In this document: positions 25,772-35,855 of the stretch, piece after piece
Numbering within the stretch: the stretch's first letter is position 1
How the letters are laid out: each line of letters begins with the position of its first letter
NCBI RefSeq assembly: GCF_037971845.1
Contig: NZ_CP150227.1
Span: forward strand, 2,728,001 to 2,792,000
DNA length: 64,000 nt
Reading direction: 5' to 3'
DNA from: Paenibacillus sp. FSL R5-0766
GTDB lineage: Bacteria > Bacillota > Bacilli > Paenibacillales > Paenibacillaceae
Translations under genes and position numbers: made by a program
Notes under the pieces: generated by a model
What the model was told of the DNA's origin: nothing
Databases searched by the model: none
The model's input: only the letters and a program-made list of their open reading frames with translations

Positions 25772-27466
25772 ATGAAATTTAGTGAGTATACGTATACACG
25801 TCCGAATCTGGAACATATCAAGACATCTTTCCGTGAGCTGTTGAGCGGTTTTGAAGCTGCGGCAACGGTTGAAGAACAGAGTGGGTTCATGGATCAGATT
25901 AACGCGCTGCGCAGTGATTTTGAGACACAAGCCCAATTGGTCTACATCCGTCATTCCATTGATACCAATGATGAGTTTTACAAGGCGGAGAACGAATTTC
26001 TGGATGAGAATGCACCAATTGTGCAGGAATATATCACGGATTTTTACCGTGCATTGGTTAACTCCAAATTCCGCAATGAGTTGGAACAAAAATGGGGTTC
26101 ACAGCTTTTCCAGCTGGCAGATCTTTCACTGAAAACATTCAGTCCGGAAATTATTGAAGAACTCCAGAAGGAGAACAAACTTTCCACAGAATACAATCAA
26201 TTGATCGCATCCGCTAAAATTCCGTTCGAAGGTGAAGAACGCACGTTGCCACAGCTTCATCCATTTGAACTGTCCACGGATCGCTCCATGCGTGAGCGTG
26301 CTTCGGAAGCCAGATACACTTTCATGGCTGAACATGAGGCTGAATTCGATCGCATTTACGATGAACTGGTTAAAGTACGTACACAGATCGCGAAGAAACT
26401 GGGCTATCCAAGCTATGTGGAACTCGGCTATGATCGCATGAACCGTACAGATTACAACGCCGAGATGGTTGCCAACTTCCGTGCACAAGTTCGCGATTAT
26501 ATCGTACCTGTGGCGACCAAGCTCAGAGAGCGTCAGCGTAATCGGATCGATGTGGATACACTGTATTATTACGATCAGGGCTTCAGCTTCAAGACGGGTA
26601 ACCCGACACCTAAGGGTGACGCGGACTGGATTATCGATAATGGTAAAAAAATGTACGCTGAATTATCACCAGAGACGGATGCTTTTTTCCAGATGATGAC
26701 CGAAAACGAGCTTATGGATCTGGTAAGCAAAAAAGGTAAACAGGGCGGCGGATATTGTACGTTCCTGAACGATTACAAAGTGCCGTTTATCTTCTCCAAC
26801 TTCAACGGTACATCCGGTGATATTGATGTATTGACACATGAAGCAGGTCATGCTTTCCAGGTGTATGAGAGCCGTGATTTTGCAGTGCCTGAATACAACT
26901 GGCCGACATATGAATCGGCTGAGATTCATTCCATGAGTATGGAGTTTTTCACATGGCCGTGGATGCAGTTGTTCTTCAAGGAAGATACGGACAAGTACAA
27001 GTTTGATCACCTGTCTTCCGGTCTGTTGTTCATTCCGTATGGTGTAGCTGTGGATGAATTCCAGCATTTTGTGTATGCGAACCCGGATGCAACTCCAACG
27101 GAGCGTAAGCAGGCATGGCGCAACATTGAGAAGACCTATCTGCCACACATCAATTACAAAGATAATGCGTATTTGGAGCAAGGTGGTTTCTGGCATAAGC
27201 AAGGTCACATTTTCTCATCGCCGTTCTATTACATTGACTATACGTTGGCACAAATCTGTGCATTCCAGTTCTGGAAACGCAGCAATGAGGACATGAAGTC
27301 TGCATGGGCCGACTATCTGACATTGTGTAAAGCGGGAGGAAGCCTGTCCTTCACCGGATTGGTTGAACTGGCTGGATTGAACTCACCATTCGAGGATGGC
27401 TGTGTATCCTCCGTAATTGGCGATATTGAGGCATGGCTTGACGGCGTGAACGATAAGGCGCTGTAA
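25772..27466 (+). CDS. M3 family oligoendopeptidase
   Basis: Thimet-oligopeptidase-fold zinc metallopeptidase of 564 residues. The active site HEAGH is at residues 356-360 in DIDVLTHEAGHAFQVYES, with the downstream glutamate ligand in YESAEIHSMSMEFF. It resembles the M3 family subgroup near PepF and should cut short peptides in the cytoplasm. AGGAAAGGG precedes ATG. Monocistronic with its own terminator. Confidence 0.92.
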   Translation: MKFSEYTYTRPNLEHIKTSFRELLSGFEAAATVEEQSGFMDQINALRSDFETQAQLVYIRHSIDTNDEFYKAENEFLDENAPIVQEYITDFYRALVNSKFRNELEQKWGSQLFQLADLSLKTFSPEIIEELQKENKLSTEYNQLIASAKIPFEGEERTLPQLHPFELSTDRSMRERASEARYTFMAEHEAEFDRIYDELVKVRTQIAKKLGYPSYVELGYDRMNRTDYNAEMVANFRAQVRDYIVPVATKLRERQRNRIDVDTLYYYDQGFSFKTGNPTPKGDADWIIDNGKKMYAELSPETDAFFQMMTENELMDLVSKKGKQGGGYCTFLNDYKVPFIFSNFNGTSGDIDVLTHEAGHAFQVYESRDFAVPEYNWPTYESAEIHSMSMEFFTWPWMQLFFKEDTDKYKFDHLSSGLLFIPYGVAVDEFQHFVYANPDATPTERKQAWRNIEKTYLPHINYKDNAYLEQGGFWHKQGHIFSSPFYYIDYTLAQICAFQFWKRSNEDMKSAWADYLTLCKAGGSLSFTGLVELAGLNSPFEDGCVSSVIGDIEAWLDGVNDKAL

Positions 27467-27542
27467 GCCTTCGTCAGGATGCTTTTAGTTTAAGTACCTT
27501 CGGCAAGGTATAAGTAGTGGATAAAGCTTTAAGATAGATAAG

Positions 27543-27586
27543 TAAGACGGCTTGGAGACCTTCGGGTGTCTGGGTCGTCTTTTTCA
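27543..27586 (+). terminator. Rho-independent terminator
   Basis: AAGACG..TGGAGACC TTCG GGTGTCTG..CGTCTT with a TTCG loop and TTTTT tail. Confidence 0.85.
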
Positions 27587-27711
27587 TTACAGGGAAAAAT
27601 CAACCTCAAGTGTAACATTTATCGGATCATTGTGATTTATTTCACTATATCTGAAAACGGATTCAGTTACAATGGAGATAGTAAATCAGGGGTTACAGGA
27701 GGCTGGTTCAA

Positions 27712-28863
27712 ATGGCAACACATGCATATTATGTTCCGCCCGTGAACTTGATGGGTAGAGGATGTTTACAGGAAGCAGGTCAGATGATTGAACAGATGGG
27801 TATCCGCAAAGCGCTGGTTGTAAGTGATCGCCAATTGATTACTTCAGGCGTTGCTGAACAGGTACTGTCTATACTAAGAAAATCAGGGTTAGAATATGTT
27901 GTATATGATGAGGTTCAGCCTAATCCAACATGTCAGAATGTACATGATGGACTTCAAGTATTCCAGGATCATGGCTGTGACGCCATTATATCGATAGGCG
28001 GAGGTTCACCGCAGGATGCTGCCAAAGGGATTGGTATTGTAGCTACGAACGGTGGGCATATCCGTGAATATGAAGGACTGCATCAATCGAAACATAAGTC
28101 CGTACCACTTGTGGCTTTTAACACAACAGCGGGCACATCGAGCGAGGTGACAATTAACTACGTGATTACAGATGAGGAACGTAAAGTGAAGATGGTGATG
28201 GTAGACCGCAACAGTCTGGTCTCCCTGTCGGTTAATGATCCGGAGCTGATGCTCAGCAAACCTGCAAGTCTCACAGCGGCGACAGGAATGGATGCCTTGA
28301 CCCATGCCGTAGAAGCGATGGTTACACCGGGTGGATTTACAGTGACAAGTGCGACAGCTGCAGCAGCTGTTGAACTGATCTTTGAATATTTGCCAAGAGC
28401 CGTGAGAGACGGCAGTGACCTGGAAGCGCGGGAACATATGACGTATGCGTGTTTCCTTGGCGGGATTGCTTTTAATAATGCGGGCCTGGGTTATGTCCAT
28501 GCGATGGCGCATCAACTGGGTGGCGTATATGATCTGCCGCACGGTGTCTGTAACGCAATGTTACTCCCCTATGTGGAAGAGTTGAACTCCAAGCATGTCC
28601 CCGGCAAATTCCGTCATATTGCTAAGGCAATTGGTATGGATGTGAAGGGTAGAAGTGATGAGGAGTGTTCGGAGTACGTCATAGAGGCCATACGTCAGCT
28701 ATCGAAGGAAGTCGGCATTCCTGAGAAACTGTCTGAACTGGGTGTAAAAGATCCCGATGTGGAACTGCTTGCCGATAACGCGATGAAAGATGCTTGTGCA
28801 CCAGGCAATCCCTATCAACCGTCCAAGGATGAGGTGATGGAGTTGTTTCGCAAAATTATATAG
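27712..28863 (+). CDS. Iron-containing alcohol dehydrogenase (type III)
   Basis: A 383-residue group III dehydrogenase. NAD-binding GGGSPQDAAKGI, the NTTAGTSSEVT motif, and metal-binding residues in TGMDALTHAVEAM (Asp, His) and GYVHAMAHQLGGVYDLPHG (two His) are all present. The closest recognisable relatives are 1,3-propanediol/butanol/methanol dehydrogenases; the natural substrate cannot be chosen. ACAGGAGG ribosome site. Confidence 0.92.
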   Translation: MATHAYYVPPVNLMGRGCLQEAGQMIEQMGIRKALVVSDRQLITSGVAEQVLSILRKSGLEYVVYDEVQPNPTCQNVHDGLQVFQDHGCDAIISIGGGSPQDAAKGIGIVATNGGHIREYEGLHQSKHKSVPLVAFNTTAGTSSEVTINYVITDEERKVKMVMVDRNSLVSLSVNDPELMLSKPASLTAATGMDALTHAVEAMVTPGGFTVTSATAAAAVELIFEYLPRAVRDGSDLEAREHMTYACFLGGIAFNNAGLGYVHAMAHQLGGVYDLPHGVCNAMLLPYVEELNSKHVPGKFRHIAKAIGMDVKGRSDEECSEYVIEAIRQLSKEVGIPEKLSELGVKDPDVELLADNAMKDACAPGNPYQPSKDEVMELFRKII

Positions 28864-28902
28864 ACTGTTTCAGAAACGGATGCATCAAAATAACAGACAA
28901 AA

Positions 28903-28937
28903 TGAGCCGGGATCGAGATCGAAAGTCGGCTTTTTTG
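28903..28937 (+). terminator. Rho-independent terminator
   Basis: AGCCG and CGGCT close a loop containing GATCGAGATC, followed by TTTTTT. Confidence 0.75.
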
Positions 28938-29385
28938 TCATGTGAACTTATGTATTTTACTTATTTTCCCATTTAATGATTGCACAAAAACTAAAGGATT
29001 TTCCTTCTCTATTATCGAATATAATATGAATAACAGCGGCACGAGAAAGGGTAATCTCACCCGGAACTTGATGTCGATGTTATCCAGTAAGATTCCCCAG
29101 TCCGTTTCGTGTTTAATGTTAAATAGGAGTAGACTATTTCATTGTTCACGAGCTACACCTTAAGTTCTGCATCTAACATTCACCTCTGTAAGACAGTCAA
29201 GCAATTCTACACCAGCATCATTTCTATTTCAGGCTTTACAATCCAAGAAGTTCAACTGCAATAAGATTCATCCAGTTACACATCTGTACAGCATGCTCCT
29301 AATCAAGACAACAGTGTCCACACAACAGAATATCGATTATGGGCTCTGAAATGAATCAGAACGAATGCACGTGGAGGAGGCTGTA
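28938..29385. other. 450-base intergenic region before glgC
   Basis: No convincing gene. It contains a TATAAT hexamer at 29020-29025 but no good -35 partner, so the glgC promoter is not fixed. GGAGGAGG at 29373-29380 is the glgC ribosome site. I saw no riboswitch-like structure. Confidence 0.4.
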
Positions 29386-29388
29386 ATG

Positions 29389-30558
29389 ATGGCGAAAAAA
29401 GAAGTTGTAGCGATGCTACTTGCCGGAGGGCAAGGTAAGAGGTTAAAAGGATTGACCAAATCACTGGCTAAGCCGGCAGTATATTTTGGCGGCACGTACC
29501 GAATCATTGATTTTCCGCTGAGTAACTGCTCTAATTCTGGTATTGATACAGTGGGTGTATTGACTCAATATGAACCACTTGTCTTACATTCCTATATTGG
29601 CATTGGCAGTGACTGGGATCTGGATCGGAAAAACGGCGGGGTATATGTACTTCCTCCGCATGAACGTGAAGACGGTAGCAACTGGTACCGGGGTACAGCG
29701 GATGCGATCTTCCGCAACCTGAACTTTATTGAACAATTCGATCCTGAGCATGTGCTCATTCTGTCAGGGGATCATATCTATAAGATGGACTACGAAAAAA
29801 TGCTCCAGTATCACAAAGAAAAAGATGCGGATTGCACCATATCGGTCATTGATGTCTCATTGGAAGAAGCCAGCCGATTCGGTGTGCTGAACACCAACGA
29901 TGACTATAGCATCTATGAATTTGAAGAAAAACCTCCTGAGCCCAAGAGCACACTGGCTTCCATGGGTATCTATCTCTTCAAGTGGGATGTACTGAAACGT
30001 TTCCTGATCCAGGATGAACAACAGGCATCCACCTCCTATGATTTTGGTAAAGATATCATTCCGTTATTGCTTGAAAATGAAAAATCCTTATACGCATATC
30101 CGTTCGAAGGGTATTGGAAAGATGTAGGTACCATTCGCAGTCTGTGGGAGTCGAATATGGATTTGTTGGACGAAGATACCCCGTTTAACCTGAATGACCC
30201 GGACTGGCGTATTTTCACACGTAATCCAAACCAACCTGCACAATACATCTCGCCTTCGGCCAAAGTGCGGAATTGTATTATTAGTGAAGGCAGTGTGGTG
30301 CATGGAGAGGTCAATCATTCTGTTCTATTCTACGGAATTGAGGTTGGGGAGAACAGCGCCGTTATCGATTCTGTCATCATGCCAAGGGTGAAGATCGGGC
30401 AAAATGTGCGTATTCATCGAGCAATCATTGCAGAAGGATTGGTTATTCCGGATGGAACACAGATTTCGCCCGCACCGGGAGATGAGAGTGATATATTACT
30501 CGTCGATCAGGAAGAACTGGAGCGTCAGCTTCGCCAAGGAATAACCAGCAAGGCCTAA
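29389..30558 (+). CDS. glgC: Glucose-1-phosphate adenylyltransferase catalytic subunit
   Basis: Makes ADP-glucose for glycogen synthesis. Nucleotidyltransferase signature [20 protein letters not shown], substrate motifs [32 protein letters not shown] and the left-handed beta-helix C-terminus (about 280-390) are intact. GGAGGAGG lies 5 bases before ATG 29386 and 8 before ATG 29389; I chose the latter. Forms a pair with glgD 25 bases downstream. Confidence 0.95.
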   Translation: MAKKEVVAMLLAGGQGKRLKGLTKSLAKPAVYFGGTYRIIDFPLSNCSNSGIDTVGVLTQYEPLVLHSYIGIGSDWDLDRKNGGVYVLPPHEREDGSNWYRGTADAIFRNLNFIEQFDPEHVLILSGDHIYKMDYEKMLQYHKEKDADCTISVIDVSLEEASRFGVLNTNDDYSIYEFEEKPPEPKSTLASMGIYLFKWDVLKRFLIQDEQQASTSYDFGKDIIPLLLENEKSLYAYPFEGYWKDVGTIRSLWESNMDLLDEDTPFNLNDPDWRIFTRNPNQPAQYISPSAKVRNCIISEGSVVHGEVNHSVLFYGIEVGENSAVIDSVIMPRVKIGQNVRIHRAIIAEGLVIPDGTQISPAPGDESDILLVDQEELERQLRQGITSKA

Positions 30559-30583
30559 TGAAGCCAAAAGGACGGTGCATGCG

Positions 30584-31687
30584 ATGAAATCATTGATCGG
30601 AGTTATTAACCTTGACCATGAACTTGAGGAATTGAAGGAATTGACGTACTTTCGCTGCGGAGCCGCGGTGCCTTATGCCGGGCGTTACCGTCTGATCGAT
30701 TTTGTTCTATCTAATATGATGAATGCCGGAATTGAGAGTATAGGGGTGTTTGTCCGTCGTAAGTATCGCTCGCTGATGGACCATCTGGGTGACGGCAAGC
30801 CTTGGGATTTGGATCGTAAGCATGGGGGCATGTTTATTTTACCGCCGGACTGGAACGATCCAACAGATACATCACAAGGGGACTTGCAGCATTTCCATAA
30901 CAATCTGGACTTCTTCCGCAGAGGTGCAGGGCAATATGTAGTGCATGCGGGCAGTCGCCATGTGACCAAAGCAGACCTCCAGGATGTCTACAGGTATCAC
31001 ATCAGTAAAGGAGCGGACGTTACACTGGTCTGCAAAAAAGTAGATCAGCTGCTGCCTGAGCATGACGCCTGTGTCAAAGTTGATCATGACGGGGACGGTA
31101 ACGTGGTGGACATTCACCAAAGCGCTAATCACCCGAATATATATACAGAAATTTTCATCATGGAAAAGGAATTGTTCCTGCGCCAGGTGCAGCGCTGCAT
31201 TGATCATGGCGAGAGCCATTTCTTCCGGGATGTGATTCAAAAAAATCCGGATGGATTGAATATCGCTGCGTATGCATATGATGGCTATCACGCAGTCATC
31301 AATTCCATTGACAGTTATTATCGTAATAGTATGGATCTGCTGAACACAGGGCAATATGAACAACTGTTCAAGGAAGATCCGATCCAGACCAAAATCAAAT
31401 ACGAAGCGCCTGCCAAATACCTGGATACCGCCGATGTTAAACATTCACTTCTCGCGAATGGCTGCATTGTAGCTGGAGAGGTGGAAGACAGCATTTTATT
31501 CCGGGGCGTACAGGTGGCCAAGGGTGCCAAAATAAAAGGTTCCATCATCATGCAGAAATGTTACATTGGTGAAGGAACCGTACTTGAGAACGTCATTCTC
31601 GATAAAGACGTGAAGCTGACCGGAGGACAGACGCTGATCGGCGACCCGTCGAATCCATACATTTTAGCGAAAAGTACTATTATCTAA
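30584..31687 (+). CDS. glgD: Glucose-1-phosphate adenylyltransferase regulatory subunit
   Basis: Paralogue of GlgC lacking the GGxGxRL nucleotide-binding loop: the equivalent region reads INLDHELEELKELTYFRCGA, as in Firmicute GlgD. Fold motifs RYRLIDFVLSNMMNAG, VHAGSRHVTKAD and the C-terminal beta-helix remain. GlgD raises the activity of GlgC in a hetero-oligomer. Start ATG 30584 is used (a GTG lies at 30575). No glgA follows; a repeat region occupies the next 500 bases. Confidence 0.93.
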   Translation: MKSLIGVINLDHELEELKELTYFRCGAAVPYAGRYRLIDFVLSNMMNAGIESIGVFVRRKYRSLMDHLGDGKPWDLDRKHGGMFILPPDWNDPTDTSQGDLQHFHNNLDFFRRGAGQYVVHAGSRHVTKADLQDVYRYHISKGADVTLVCKKVDQLLPEHDACVKVDHDGDGNVVDIHQSANHPNIYTEIFIMEKELFLRQVQRCIDHGESHFFRDVIQKNPDGLNIAAYAYDGYHAVINSIDSYYRNSMDLLNTGQYEQLFKEDPIQTKIKYEAPAKYLDTADVKHSLLANGCIVAGEVEDSILFRGVQVAKGAKIKGSIIMQKCYIGEGTVLENVILDKDVKLTGGQTLIGDPSNPYILAKSTII

Positions 31688-31789
31688 TGCCCGCACGTAA
31701 CCGATATCTTCTATAAATATATATAAAATAAAAATCCTGTAGGATGGATTTAAGGTTCATACACTTTCGACGCATGAATTGCATCTTCG

Positions 31790-31905
31790 AAAGTTCTCAC
31801 CAGCATGCAAACGTAGTGGAGGGGACGAAATCGATTCTGAAGCGTAGTGCTCGCCTAAAAGCTTTCTGCAAGAAAGCTGCTTCGAAAGCATATGCTGTCT
31901 TCAAA
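31790..31905 (+). repeat. Degenerate partial copy of the palindromic repeat
   Basis: Contains GCTCGCCTAAAAGCTTTCTG, AAGAAAGCTGCTTCGAAAGC and ATATGCTGTC, which match the interior of copies A and C, but not the TATATAA ends. It stands directly before the complete-ended copy B. Confidence 0.6.
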
Positions 31906-31918
31906 TTTTACCCTTGAT

Positions 31919-32110
31919 TATATAAATTCAACTTAAACATTTACACAAAACGGAGAGGACAGAAATAACCTGAAGAAGAGCAGCGCTCGCCTTTATCCCC
32001 GGATTTTCCCATTTTAAAAGGAATTAAAAAAATCTGTGGATAACAGCGATCGGAAGGTTGTTCTGTCATCGAAGTGTCCAGTGTAAATATCCTCTAGTTC
32101 AATTTATATA
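31919..32110 (+). repeat. Palindromic MITE-like repeat, copy B (upstream of glgP)
   Basis: Same ends as copies A and C (TATATAAATTC...TTTACAC and GTGTAAATAT...AATTTATATA), 192 bp because about 40 bases of the interior (the AAAGCTTTCTGAAAGAAAGC hairpin) are deleted. Further similarity to the GATAACAGCGATCGGAAG segment continues degenerately to about 32180. Confidence 0.82.
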
Positions 32111-32247
32111 GGTTAATCAAGAAAATTTGGAGACAACAGCGATCATAAGAACGATTCGTAACCGTAACGGCCACTTTGCAGAGTGCTGAGCAACAGAGTG
32201 TATGAACCGCCACCATCCTGCAGGATTTCCCCGGGAGGAACCTACTT

Positions 32248-34680
32248 TTGTTTGACAACAAGGAAACGTTCAAGAGTATCTTTACACGGAATCTGGTCAG
32301 CAAATTGGGCAAACCGATTGAAGAAGCAACACAGGAAGACGTATACCACGTACTGGGAAGCATGATTCGTGAATATGCAGGCCAGGATTGGGCAGCGTCG
32401 AATCAGGGGTTCAAGCAGCGCCAGGATAAACAGGTCTATTACTTCTCGCTGGAATTCCTGATTGGACGTCTGCTCGGCAACAATCTGTTGAATGTGAATG
32501 AATTGGAATTGGTGCGTGACAGTTTAGCTGAGCTGGGCTTCTCCTTGGAGGAGATAGAAGAACAGGAGGCGGATGCAGGACTCGGTAATGGAGGTCTGGG
32601 ACGACTCGCTGCCTGTTTCCTGGATTCACTCGCATCACTACGATATGCAGGACATGGTTGCGGGATTCGATATAAATACGGGTTGTTTGAGCAAAAAATC
32701 ATCAATGGTAATCAGGTAGAGTTACCCGACAATTGGCTGGATAAGGGCAATGAATGGGAAGTCCGCCGTCCAGACAAAAAGGTGGAAGTACAGTTCTGGG
32801 GCCGAGTAGAAGCTCATGAGCAGGATGGAGAATATCAGTTTGTTACAAAAGATGCCGAATCGGTTGTCGCCATACCCTATGACGTGCCTGTCATCGGTTA
32901 TGGTCAAACTCATGTGAATACATTGCGTCTCTGGAGTGCCGAGCCAAAGCGCGAGACTTCACTCGACACCCCTTCGAACTACTACGGTTATCTGGATTAT
33001 AGCCGATCGGTTGAATCAATCTCGGAATTCCTGTATCCGGACGATTCCCAGTACGAAGGAAAGCTGCTGCGATTGAAGCAGCAATACTTCATGTGCTCGG
33101 CAGGTGTACAGAGCGCTTTGCGTACGTTCAACAAGCTGGAGCTACCGTATGATCGGTTGCCTGATAAAGTGGCCTTCCACATTAATGACACGCATCCAAC
33201 CTTGGTTATTCCAGAACTGATGCGCATCCTGATTGATGTGAAGGGGTATGGCTGGGATGAAGCATGGGATATCACAACCCGTACTGTATCGTATACCAAT
33301 CATACAACGCTTAGTGAGGCGCTTGAGAAGTGGCCTGTATCCATGATCAGCAGGCTGCTGCCACGAATCTACATGATCATTGAAGAGATCAACAGACGCT
33401 TCTGTGGCATGCTGCTGGACCGGTATCCAGGAGATCAGGATCGCATTCAAAATTTGGCGATTGTTGCAAACGATCAGGTACGGATGGCGCATCTGGCGAT
33501 TGTAGGCAGTCATAGCGTGAATGGTGTTGCTGCTTTGCATACCGAGATTTTGAAAGAGCGTGAGATGGCTCCCTTCTATGAACTGTATCCAGAGCGTTTC
33601 AATAACAAAACCAATGGTATCACCCATCGCCGCTGGTTGATGCATGCCAATCCGAAACTGTCGGATCTGATTACGGATACAATCGGTAACGATTGGATAA
33701 CAGAGCCGGGCAAGCTGGAGCAGTTGGCTGGCTTTGCGGATAATACATCATTTCAGGAGCAGTTCCGTTTGATTAAGCGGGATAACAAAGAGCGGCTAGC
33801 TGCGTATATTCTGGACCATACCGGGACAGCAGTGAATCCGGATTCCATCTTTGATGTACAGGTGAAGAGGCTGCACGGGTACAAACGTCAACTGTTGAAC
33901 ATTCTGCATGTCATGCATCTGTATAACCGGCTTAAGAATGATGCTTCGTTTGATATGGTACCACGAACGTTCATCTTTGGTGCCAAGGCAGCGCCGAGTT
34001 ATTATTTTGCCAAGAAAATTATTAAGCTGATCAACACCGTGGCTGACACAGTGAATCGGGATGCGGCCGTGAATGACCGCTTGAAGGTATTTTTCCTCGA
34101 AAATTATTCCGTCTCTCTCGCAGAGAAAATCATTCCCGCTGCGGATGTTAGTGAACAGATCTCAACCGCAGGTAAGGAAGCTTCCGGTACGGGCAACATG
34201 AAATTTATGATGAACGGTGCTTTAACGATTGGTACGATGGATGGAGCCAACGTGGAGATGGCGGAGCAGGTTGGGGAAGAAAATATGTTCATCTATGGTC
34301 TGCGTGCAGACGAAGTGCTTGAGTACTATCGTTCGGGTAGCTATCGTCCGAATGAGATTGTGCAGCACGATGAACGCATTCGCGAGGTTGTGGAGCAATT
34401 AGTACATCCAGGTGCATTCTGTTATCGTGACGGGGAGTTCTGGGATATTTATGACTCCTTGCTGGCCCATGGTGATGAATACTTTGTATTGCGTGATTTT
34501 GCTGCTTATGCAGACGCGCATGCTGCGATTGACCAGGCGTATCGGGATATTCCGGGCTGGACTCGGAAAGCGATATTAAACACGGCTCATTCCGGCATAT
34601 TCTCCAGTGATCGTACCATTAGTGAGTATGCGACAGATATCTGGGGTATTCATCCCGTGTCCGGGAACTGGAAAGGTTAA
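32248..34680 (+). CDS. glgP: Glycogen/starch phosphorylase
   Basis: An 810-residue GT35 enzyme that releases glucose 1-phosphate from alpha-1,4-glucans. Family motifs: DAGLGNGGLGRLAACFLDSL, HINDTHPTL, KRLHGYKRQLLN and the pyridoxal-phosphate lysine region TAGKEASGTGNMKFMMNGA. TTG start with GGGAGG 9 bases upstream. In B. subtilis glgP closes glgBCDAP; here glgB and glgA are not in the window, and the repeat cluster separates glgP from glgD, so it may have its own promoter. Confidence 0.95.
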   Translation: MFDNKETFKSIFTRNLVSKLGKPIEEATQEDVYHVLGSMIREYAGQDWAASNQGFKQRQDKQVYYFSLEFLIGRLLGNNLLNVNELELVRDSLAELGFSLEEIEEQEADAGLGNGGLGRLAACFLDSLASLRYAGHGCGIRYKYGLFEQKIINGNQVELPDNWLDKGNEWEVRRPDKKVEVQFWGRVEAHEQDGEYQFVTKDAESVVAIPYDVPVIGYGQTHVNTLRLWSAEPKRETSLDTPSNYYGYLDYSRSVESISEFLYPDDSQYEGKLLRLKQQYFMCSAGVQSALRTFNKLELPYDRLPDKVAFHINDTHPTLVIPELMRILIDVKGYGWDEAWDITTRTVSYTNHTTLSEALEKWPVSMISRLLPRIYMIIEEINRRFCGMLLDRYPGDQDRIQNLAIVANDQVRMAHLAIVGSHSVNGVAALHTEILKEREMAPFYELYPERFNNKTNGITHRRWLMHANPKLSDLITDTIGNDWITEPGKLEQLAGFADNTSFQEQFRLIKRDNKERLAAYILDHTGTAVNPDSIFDVQVKRLHGYKRQLLNILHVMHLYNRLKNDASFDMVPRTFIFGAKAAPSYYFAKKIIKLINTVADTVNRDAAVNDRLKVFFLENYSVSLAEKIIPAADVSEQISTAGKEASGTGNMKFMMNGALTIGTMDGANVEMAEQVGEENMFIYGLRADEVLEYYRSGSYRPNEIVQHDERIREVVEQLVHPGAFCYRDGEFWDIYDSLLAHGDEYFVLRDFAAYADAHAAIDQAYRDIPGWTRKAILNTAHSGIFSSDRTISEYATDIWGIHPVSGNWKG

Positions 34681-34704
34681 GAATAGATTGTTAGACTAAC
34701 AAGT

Positions 34705-34782
34705 CCCCTTGTTCACAAGAGACATCTCTGCTGGTAAATCAACCATCGTAGAGAGCATCTCCTTGTAGAACAAGGGGATTTT
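34705..34782 (+). terminator. Terminator with long loop after glgP
   Basis: CCCCTTGTTC at 34705-34714 pairs with GAACAAGGGG at 34768-34777, followed by ATTTT. The roughly 50-base loop holds weaker inner pairing. Confidence 0.65.
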
Positions 34783-34944
34783 GGCATACAGTGTATCATA
34801 GTGTCATTCAACTTGAAGATAAGCGAAACTCGCGTATTTTTCATCATACAAGTTCGCACACAAAATCAAAAAAAAGATCTGGATCTCAGTCATACTACAT
34901 AAGAAATCGTTTGATATTTTGAATTAGATAGGGGAGCCGTCACT

Positions 34945-35814
34945 ATGGATCATTACACACGAATTCAGCTTGCTATTGAGTATTTGGAGCAGCATTTGCA
35001 AGATGATTTTAATATCAGAGAGACGTCCGCGGCTGCGAGCTTTTCGGCGTTTCATTTTCAGCGTTTATTCCAGGCGATCACGGGATTTACGGTACTGGAA
35101 TATGTGCGCAGACGCAGATTAACGGAGGCTGCTGCGATGTTGCGGGGCACATCGGAAGGCATATTGGACATTGCGATGAGCTTTGGCTATCAATCTCAAG
35201 AGGCATTTACACGTGCATTTTCAGCTTATTTTGGAATGACACCGGCGAAGCTGCGTAAGCTGGAAGCGGATCAGTGGTCTCTTTTGAATATGCAACAGAA
35301 CATTGATTTTAATGAATATCGAACTTCGCTTGGTGGAACATTCCACATGAACACACCCCGTCTGGTCACACGGGAACCAAACTGGATTGTCGGCTATGAT
35401 TATAAGACCAACCTGAATGACAATCAGCATTATGCCGAGATACCGGGATTTTATCACGATTTTGGGTTGGAACAGAGATTCATGGTTATCCCGGAGAGGA
35501 CACGCCCTGATATGGCATACGGTGTGGCCTGTCATTTTGAAGAGGATGGAGCATTTTCTTTTATTGTGGGTGAAGAAAGCGGTGGAGCATCGCAGGTACT
35601 TGAACCCGGTTTTACTTCGATTGAAATTCCGGGCGGCTTGTATGCAGAGTTCACCGTGGAAGGCTCCGGGCAGGATATTCGTAAAATGATCTATGGCAGC
35701 TGGCTGCCGCAGTCGAACTATGAACGGAGGGAAGGGCCGGACTTTGAAGTGACGGATGTCTGGAAATCGACCCCTGAACAACTGGACATGAAGATCTATA
35801 TCCCGTTAAAATAG
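34945..35814 (+). CDS. AraC-family regulator with GyrI-like effector domain
   Basis: N-terminal AraC DNA-binding domain (residues 1-105; FNIRETSAAASFSAFHFQRL, ILDIAMSFGYQSQEAFTRAF) and a C-terminal GyrI-like small-molecule-binding domain (about 130-289; YAEFTVEGSGQDIRKMIYGS, FEVTDVW). This Rob/BmrR-like layout usually responds to lipophilic drugs. GGGGAGCC is a weak ribosome site. Its target may be the next gene (VanZ-like) or unlinked efflux genes (inference). Confidence 0.88.
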   Translation: MDHYTRIQLAIEYLEQHLQDDFNIRETSAAASFSAFHFQRLFQAITGFTVLEYVRRRRLTEAAAMLRGTSEGILDIAMSFGYQSQEAFTRAFSAYFGMTPAKLRKLEADQWSLLNMQQNIDFNEYRTSLGGTFHMNTPRLVTREPNWIVGYDYKTNLNDNQHYAEIPGFYHDFGLEQRFMVIPERTRPDMAYGVACHFEEDGAFSFIVGEESGGASQVLEPGFTSIEIPGGLYAEFTVEGSGQDIRKMIYGSWLPQSNYERREGPDFEVTDVWKSTPEQLDMKIYIPLK

Positions 35815-35855
35815 ACCTTACCGCTTCGCGGAATTCAAGGTCGGAGGACAGATGG

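Noticed and set aside
28942..29163. 73-codon frame before glgC
   Set aside because: No ribosome site, odd composition, no recognisable domain. Treated as noncoding.
31919..32110. T-box or known riboswitch in the palindromic repeat
   Set aside because: I could not find a T-box TGGNACCGCG sequence or another known riboswitch core; recurrence with inverted ends favours a mobile repeat.
32183..32365. 60-codon frame overlapping the glgP start
   Set aside because: Out of phase with glgP, whose TTG start has a well-placed GGGAGG.
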